From: JAZNGX01 sp045576675
GTDB taxonomy: Bacteria > Bacillota > Clostridia > Monoglobales > Firm-18
Assembly (NCBI GenBank): GCA_045576675.1
Contig: JAZNGX010000179.1
Location: forward strand, 1 to 36,544
Length of the DNA stretch: 36,544 bases
Reading direction: 5' to 3'
In this document: one piece after another, positions 32,772-36,544 of the stretch
Numbering within the stretch: position 1 is the stretch's first letter
Layout of the letters: the number at the start of each line of letters is the position of its first letter
Position numbers and translations under genes: made by a program
The notes under the pieces: generated by a model
Told to the model about the DNA's origin: nothing
What the model saw: only the letters and a program-made list of their open reading frames with translations
The model's database searches: none

Positions 32772-32800
32772 AGTATACCACAATAATTTTAAAATATCAA
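32772..32800 (-). promoter_or_regulatory. Promoter of the candidate small RNA
   Basis: TTGATA (32795-32800), 17 bases, TATACT (32772-32777) on the minus strand. The -35 lies in the 20-bp repeat also found after the antitoxin gene. Confidence 0.6.
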
Positions 32801-32807
32801 GAAAAAT
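32788..32807 (+). repeat. 20-bp direct repeat, left copy
   Basis: TTTAAAATATCAAGAAAAAT, identical to 33350-33369; the two copies flank the toxin/antitoxin pair. Confidence 0.85.
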
Positions 32808-32808
32808 A

Positions 32809-32836
32809 TTGATTTTTTCTGATATTGATGTATAAT
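32809..32836 (+). promoter_or_regulatory. Promoter of the toxin/antitoxin pair
   Basis: TTGATT (32809-32814), 16 bases, TATAAT (32831-32836), 37 bases before the toxin start; divergent from the small-RNA promoter. Confidence 0.6.
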
Positions 32837-32872
32837 AGTATTGAAGTTATGTTTTGCAATATAGGAGTATAT

Positions 32873-33124
32873 ATGGAAATTAAGTATCACAAAAGAGCGG
32901 TAAAATTTATCAATTCACTACCAATAAAAGAGCGTCAAAGAATTAAAGAAGGTATATATAAAATGATAGAATCTCCTTCAATGTGTGATATTAAGACTAT
33001 GGAGGGACATACGGAATTGTATAGACTGAGAATAGGTCAGTACAGAGTTATATATACAAAAGACAATATAATATTATTTATAATTGATATTGGTAATAGA
33101 GGAGATATTTATAAAAAATATTAA
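32873..33124 (+). CDS. RelE/ParE-family toxin
   Basis: An 83-residue basic protein of the RelE/ParE fold: KYHKRAVKFINSLPIKERQRI at the N-terminus (cited as YHKRAVKFINSLP) and LYRLRIGQYRVIYTKDNII with IDIGNRGDIYKKY at the C-terminus, the hallmark of RelE-type ribosome-dependent mRNA interferases. ATG at 32873 was chosen for ATAGGAG upstream and because homology starts there; the frame is open further up. The partner gene follows 12 bases downstream. Toxin-first order is unusual for RelBE and recalls HigBA-type modules. Confidence 0.85.
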   Translation: MEIKYHKRAVKFINSLPIKERQRIKEGIYKMIESPSMCDIKTMEGHTELYRLRIGQYRVIYTKDNIILFIIDIGNRGDIYKKY

Positions 33125-33136
33125 GGAGTTGATATT

Positions 33137-33349
33137 ATGTCTGAAAACGCAATGCAGTTAATTAATTTATTTGAGATTCTACCTGAAAATGATCAACTTA
33201 TGCTTTTAGAATTGACAAAAAAGATGCTTTTAGCTTACGACCCTGAATATACAAAGCTTTTACCGGATGAAAAAAAGGCTGTGGAAAGTGCGTTGGCTGA
33301 TATTAACGCCGGTGTGAATATTGTTGATGAATCAAGTATTAATTGGTGA
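33137..33349 (+). CDS. Putative cognate antitoxin
   Basis: A 70-residue acidic protein with no named family recognised. The N-terminal part (residues 1-40) is helical; the C-terminal part DEKKAVESALADINAGVNIV then DESSINW resembles the toxin-wrapping tails of RelB/Phd-like antitoxins. Size, acidity, 12-base spacing after a RelE toxin and AAGGAG ribosome site all fit. There is no clear DNA-binding motif, so self-regulation is uncertain. Confidence 0.65.
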   Translation: MSENAMQLINLFEILPENDQLMLLELTKKMLLAYDPEYTKLLPDEKKAVESALADINAGVNIVDESSINW

Positions 33350-33369
33350 TTTAAAATATCAAGAAAAAT
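33350..33369 (+). repeat. 20-bp direct repeat, right copy
   Basis: Identical to 32788-32807; begins at the stop codon's last-but-few bases of the antitoxin gene. Confidence 0.85.
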
Positions 33370-33383
33370 TTTACAAAAAAGTG

Positions 33384-33412
33384 TTGACAAATTCGGTTAG
33401 TTATGCTAAACT
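33384..33412 (+). promoter_or_regulatory. Promoter of feoA
   Basis: TTGACA (33384-33389), 17 bases, TAAACT (33407-33412). A metal-regulator-like box covers the -10. Confidence 0.7.
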
Positions 33413-33439
33413 AACTATGCTATGGTTAGTTTAGACTAA
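33397..33439. promoter_or_regulatory. Two DtxR/IdeR-like operator boxes before feoA
   Basis: Box 1 TTAGTTATGCTAA (33397-33409) over the -10, box 2 TTAGTTTAGACTAA (33426-33439) downstream. Box 2 matches the DtxR/IdeR pattern TTAGGTTAGCCTAA at 12 of 14 positions. Repression by an iron-loaded DtxR-family protein is inferred. Confidence 0.7.
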
Positions 33440-33463
33440 TCTGCAGCGGAATCGAGGGAGAAT

Positions 33464-33676
33464 ATGAACTTAACTCAAGCAGTGGAGGAACAGGAATATA
33501 TAATAAAAGCTATAGACACTGATGATGAGGAATTAGATGCTTTTCTGTTTTCATTGGGTTGCTACAGCGGTGAGTCAATTACTGTTATTTCACACATAAA
33601 AGGCGGATGCATAGTATCTATTAAAGATGGAAGATACAATATTGATAATCAGCTTGCAGAAGCTATTATAATATAA
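33464..33676 (+). CDS. feoA: Ferrous iron transport protein FeoA
   Basis: A 70-residue SH3-like FeoA protein; core motif FSLGCYSGESITVISHIKGG (about residues 29-48) and the ending LAEAIII fit the family (70-80 residues). FeoA is a cytosolic accessory protein of the FeoB iron importer. It has a metal-box promoter, and feoB follows after 107 bases that include a hairpin and another metal box, so the two may be transcribed both together and apart. GAGGGAG precedes the ATG. Confidence 0.88.
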   Translation: MNLTQAVEEQEYIIKAIDTDDEELDAFLFSLGCYSGESITVISHIKGGCIVSIKDGRYNIDNQLAEAIII

Positions 33677-33692
33677 CGACCGTAAGGGTCGT
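33676..33692 (+). terminator. Small hairpin between feoA and feoB
   Basis: ACGACC-GTAAG-GGTCGT followed by an AT-rich run without a clean T-tract; it may be a weak terminator or attenuator. Confidence 0.5.
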
Positions 33693-33710
33693 ATATATTT
33701 TGTCTTTTAG

Positions 33711-33724
33711 TTAGTTGTATCTAA
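33711..33724. promoter_or_regulatory. Third DtxR-like box, before feoB
   Basis: TTAGTTGTATCTAA keeps the outer TTAG...CTAA arms and 14-bp length of the box at 33426. Confidence 0.5.
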
Positions 33725-33783
33725 CTTGGCGATTTTGATTTTACTTAAAGTTTATATCTGCAAATAAAGAGGAGGAATTATAA

Positions 33784-35781
33784 ATGAGAATTGCTTTAAC
33801 AGGCAATCCAAACAGTGGTAAAACCACTATGTACAATGCACTTACAGGCAGAAATGAGCGTGTTGGTAACTGGGCGGGTGTTACCGTAGACAAAAAAGAA
33901 AGTGTTATCAAAAAAAGCTTTTATGGTAGCAAAGAGGATTTGATTGCAGTTGACTTGCCGGGGGCTTATTCGATGTCACCATTTACTTCAGAAGAAAGTA
34001 TCACTTCCAGCTATGTCAAAAATGAAAATCCTGATGTTATCATTAACATTGTTGATGCAACAAATTTAAGCCGCAGCTTGTTCTTTACAACACAGCTTTT
34101 AGAGCTAGGAATTCCTGTTGTTGTAGCTTTGAATAAAAGTGATATCAATGAAAAGAAAAAGACTACAATCAATGTTGACAAGCTTTCTGAAAAGCTTGGT
34201 TGCCCTGTAATTGAAACAATTTCGATTACTGCAGGAGATAAGGGGCTGGCACAGATTGTAAAGGCTGCTGCAGAAAGCAAAGGCAAGGTGCAAAAAGCTC
34301 CATATATTCAGGGTGAAATTGATTTAACAGATAAAAATGTTGTTGAGATTGCCGACAGAAAGCGTTTTGAATTTGTCAATAAAATCGTTAAAGAGGTTGA
34401 AACACGAAAAATAATGACAAACAAAAGAAATGCACAGGACAAGATTGACGCTGTTATCACAAATAAGTGGGTAGGTATTCCGATATTCGCCGTAGTAATG
34501 TGGTTTGTATTCTGGGTGTCACAGGCATCTTTTGGACCGTGGCTTGCAGAGGCAGTTCTTTGCCCGATTATTGATGGGTTTGGCGAATTGGTTGCAGGCT
34601 GGATGGAAGGTACGAGTGATATTTTGCAGACCATCGTTGTAGACGGTGTTGTTGGCGGCGTAAGTGCTGTTGTTGGATTCTTGCCGCTTGTTATGGTTAT
34701 GTATTTCCTTATCGCTTTGCTTGAGGATTGTGGTTATATGGCACGTGTTAGTGTTGTTTTAGACCCGATTTTCAAGAAGGTTGGTTTGTCAGGTAAGTCT
34801 GTTATTCCTTTTGTTATTGGTACAGGCTGTGCTATTCCCGGTATTATGGCTTGCCGCACAATCCGCAACGAAAGAGAACGCAGAGCGACTGCAATGCTTG
34901 CACCATTTATGCCTTGCGGTGCTAAGCTTCCTGTTATTGCGTTGTTTGCAGGTGCATTCTTTGGTGACAATGCGTGGGTTGGTACTTCAATGTACTTTGT
35001 TGGTATAATTCTGATTTTCTTAGGTGCGTTGCTGGTTAATAAGATTGCAGGCCACAAAAACAGAAAATCATTCTTTATTATTGAGCTTCCCGAATACAAG
35101 GTTCCTAGCATTAAAAGAGCATTTTTATCAATGTGTTCACGTGGCTGGGCTTACATAGTAAAAGCAGGTACAATTATTCTTGTATGTAATGCTGCAGTTA
35201 CAATTATGCAGGGCTATGGCTGGAACTTCCAACCTGTTGAGGATCCGAATGCTTCAATTCTTGCAACAATTGCAACACCGGTGGCATTTTTACTTATCCC
35301 ATTAGGATTTGGTGTATGGCAGATGGCGGCAGCGGCTGTTACAGGCTTTATAGCTAAAGAAAACGTTGTTGGTACATTGGCATCGGTTTATGCAATTTCT
35401 AACTTTATTGATACAGAGGAGCTTGCTATTATCGAAGGTCAGGCAGCAGGCGTTGCAGACGTTTTAGGACTTACTGCTGCGGCGGCATTGGCTTGCCTGA
35501 TGTTTAATCTGTTTTCACCGCCATGTTTTGCGGCAATAGGTGCTATGAACGCTGAAATTAAGGACAAAAAATGGATGTTTGGCGGAATATGCTTACAGTT
35601 AGGAACAGGATACACAGTTGCTTTCTTGGTATATCAGATTGGTACATTGATTACAGAAGGTACACTTGGAACAGGCTTTGTTCCCGGTTTGATTGCGGTT
35701 GTTGTAATGATAGCTATTGTAATCGGATTAATCAAAAAAGCTGATAATAGCTTAAAGGCAGAATATTCTTTGAAAAAGTAA
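33784..35781 (+). CDS. feoB: Ferrous iron transporter FeoB
   Basis: A 665-residue membrane GTPase importing Fe2+. N-terminal G domain: G1 GNPNSGKTT (residues 7-15), switch region RVGNWAGVTVDKK, G3 DLPGAYSM, G4 NKSD. From about residue 235 on there is the polytopic permease with both Gate regions (VIPFVIGTGCAIPGIMACRT in the first; FIAKENVVGTLASVYAI in the second). Length is at the short end of the family. AGGAGG lies 6 bases upstream of the ATG. The cysteine-rich Feo peptide gene follows after 9 bases. Confidence 0.96.
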   Translation: MRIALTGNPNSGKTTMYNALTGRNERVGNWAGVTVDKKESVIKKSFYGSKEDLIAVDLPGAYSMSPFTSEESITSSYVKNENPDVIINIVDATNLSRSLFFTTQLLELGIPVVVALNKSDINEKKKTTINVDKLSEKLGCPVIETISITAGDKGLAQIVKAAAESKGKVQKAPYIQGEIDLTDKNVVEIADRKRFEFVNKIVKEVETRKIMTNKRNAQDKIDAVITNKWVGIPIFAVVMWFVFWVSQASFGPWLAEAVLCPIIDGFGELVAGWMEGTSDILQTIVVDGVVGGVSAVVGFLPLVMVMYFLIALLEDCGYMARVSVVLDPIFKKVGLSGKSVIPFVIGTGCAIPGIMACRTIRNERERRATAMLAPFMPCGAKLPVIALFAGAFFGDNAWVGTSMYFVGIILIFLGALLVNKIAGHKNRKSFFIIELPEYKVPSIKRAFLSMCSRGWAYIVKAGTIILVCNAAVTIMQGYGWNFQPVEDPNASILATIATPVAFLLIPLGFGVWQMAAAAVTGFIAKENVVGTLASVYAISNFIDTEELAIIEGQAAGVADVLGLTAAAALACLMFNLFSPPCFAAIGAMNAEIKDKKWMFGGICLQLGTGYTVAFLVYQIGTLITEGTLGTGFVPGLIAVVVMIAIVIGLIKKADNSLKAEYSLKK

Positions 35782-35790
35782 GAGGTTTAT

Positions 35791-35964
35791 ATGAAGGATT
35801 TAGTAGTAATACTTGTGCTTGCAGTGATAATAGGTGCTGCAGTAAGGTACATTATAAAAGCCAAAAAAAATGGTGCGAAATGCATTGGCTGTCCGTCGGG
35901 AGGATGCTGTCCGTCAAAAAACAACGGCGAACAATGCTCTTGCGGATGCAATACAAAAGAATAA
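35791..35964 (+). CDS. FeoB-associated Cys-rich membrane protein
   Basis: A 57-residue peptide: one transmembrane helix (LVVILVLAVIIGAAVRYII, residues 4-22) and a short tail with eight Cys (KCIGCPSGGCC... QCSCGC). This is the known small protein often found directly behind feoB in Firmicutes; a role in iron handling or Feo assembly (FeoC-like) is presumed. AGAGG precedes the ATG. It lies 9 bases after feoB and 41 before the TspO gene, so all three may share a transcript. Confidence 0.85.
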   Translation: MKDLVVILVLAVIIGAAVRYIIKAKKNGAKCIGCPSGGCCPSKNNGEQCSCGCNTKE

Positions 35965-36005
35965 TCAAAACCGGCACTGCATATCATATACGAAGAGGTG
36001 ATTTT

Positions 36006-36464
36006 ATGTTAAAAAAACTAAAGCCGTATCTGATATCAGTTGCAATTTCGGTTGGTATTGGTGCTTTATCTGCGCTCTTTACAATGGGAAATATGGATGT
36101 TTATGAAAATATCAATAAGCCATTACTCTCTCCACCATCCTTTTTGTTTCCTGTTGTATGGTCAGTACTTTTTATACTTATGGGCATAAGCAGTGCCATA
36201 GTGTATTTAAAGGGTGGCGGAGGTAAAGCACTTTTTATTTATGCTTTGCAGCTTGCAGTCAACTTTTTCTGGAGCATTATTTTCTTTAATATGCAGGCGT
36301 ACCTGTTTTCGTTTTTATGGCTGATTGTTTTGTGGGTGTTGATAATTATAATGATTGTTAAATTTTATAAAGTCAGTCCCCTTGCAGCATATCTGCAGAT
36401 ACCATATCTGTTGTGGGTAACCTTTGCAGGTTATCTTAATCTTATGATATATCTTTTGAATTAG
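36006..36464 (+). CDS. tspO: TspO/MBR-family membrane protein
   Basis: A 152-residue protein with five hydrophobic helices. Family marks: NINKPLLSPPSFLFPVVWSVLFILMGISSA (about 36-65, cited as NKPLLSPPSFLFPVVWS and LFILMGISSA) and YLLWVTFAGYLN near the end, with conserved aromatic residues. TspO proteins bind tetrapyrroles and sterols and act in stress or porphyrin handling. ATG at 36006 was chosen for GAGGTG upstream; the frame extends back into the Cys-rich gene without homology. It may be cotranscribed with the feo genes. Confidence 0.87.
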   Translation: MLKKLKPYLISVAISVGIGALSALFTMGNMDVYENINKPLLSPPSFLFPVVWSVLFILMGISSAIVYLKGGGGKALFIYALQLAVNFFWSIIFFNMQAYLFSFLWLIVLWVLIIIMIVKFYKVSPLAAYLQIPYLLWVTFAGYLNLMIYLLN

Positions 36465-36473
36465 AATTATCAA

Positions 36474-36525
36474 AAGCTATCCGTCGGGATAGCTTCAGCG
36501 TGTCGATAAACCTATCGACACGCTG
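36474..36525. repeat. Two adjacent strong hairpins after the TspO gene
   Basis: AAGCTATCC-GTCG-GGATAGCTT (36474-36495) followed directly by a perfect 13-bp stem CAGCGTGTCGATA / TATCGACACGCTG around AACC (36496-36525). Neither has a T-run, so they may be a transcript-stabilising or REP-like element more than a standard terminator. Confidence 0.6.
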
Positions 36526-36544
36526 GCAGACGTTGAAAAAGAAA

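Noticed and set aside
32820..32872. Upstream start of the toxin at 32825
   Set aside because: It would place the start before the -10 TATAAT; RelE homology begins at 32873 with a good ribosome site.
1..36544. CRISPR arrays, tRNA, rRNA, intact insertion sequences
   Set aside because: No regularly spaced repeats, no cloverleaf-like sequence and no transposase found by reading both strands.

Overview
The window reads as chromosome of a low-GC, spore-forming anaerobic Firmicute of the class Clostridia. The signs are AT-rich intergenic DNA, strong AGGAGG-type ribosome binding sites, a T-box leader, SLH-domain surface proteins, a Feo ferrous-iron system, and two spore-envelope genes: spoIVA and a SipL-like DUF3794/LysM gene. 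I cannot assign a genus from sequence alone.

Layout. 1-5.6 kb: a PutP-type Na+ symporter, an EamA exporter, the SipL-like protein, a small SLH protein divergent from an XRE regulator, and a GNAT acetyltransferase. 5.6-11 kb: an SSS-family Na+ symporter behind a T-box leader whose specifier looks like UAC (Tyr), then a MATE exporter, an unknown membrane protein and an asparaginase. 11-16.5 kb, minus strand: a ROK kinase / SIS isomerase / PepD dipeptidase operon and an OPT transporter overlapping a PqqD-like gene, which together suggest peptide and sugar salvage. 16.5-20.1 kb: a second XRE regulator divergent from a large SLH protein.

20.1-28.4 kb is the most interesting part. A LacI-regulated sugar-acid gene set (UlaG-like hydrolase, zinc dehydrogenase, 2-hydroxyacid dehydrogenase, class II aldolase, PfkB/KDG-kinase-like protein, KDPG aldolase) lies between a full spoIVA (right) and a truncated copy of the spoIVA promoter plus its first 58 codons (left). 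The truncated copy is fused directly to a decayed inverted piece of a ROK kinase 5' end. The copies share 121 bp without a difference, then an 84-bp block with 15 differences that are all synonymous, then about 36 identical bp. This looks like a recombination scar at the cassette boundary. The KDG-kinase-like protein has Ala where PfkB kinases have the catalytic Asp, and the cassette shows no dehydratase and no transporter.

28.4-36.5 kb: a large secreted repeat protein with a TetR regulator; a gene-free stretch (32.52-32.87 kb) with a promoter, a long inverted repeat and a terminator that together look like an undescribed minus-strand small RNA of about 160 nt; a RelE-type toxin with a small putative antitoxin; feoA/feoB with DtxR-like operator boxes and a FeoB-associated Cys-rich peptide; and a TspO protein. 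No tRNA, rRNA, CRISPR array or intact insertion sequence was seen.
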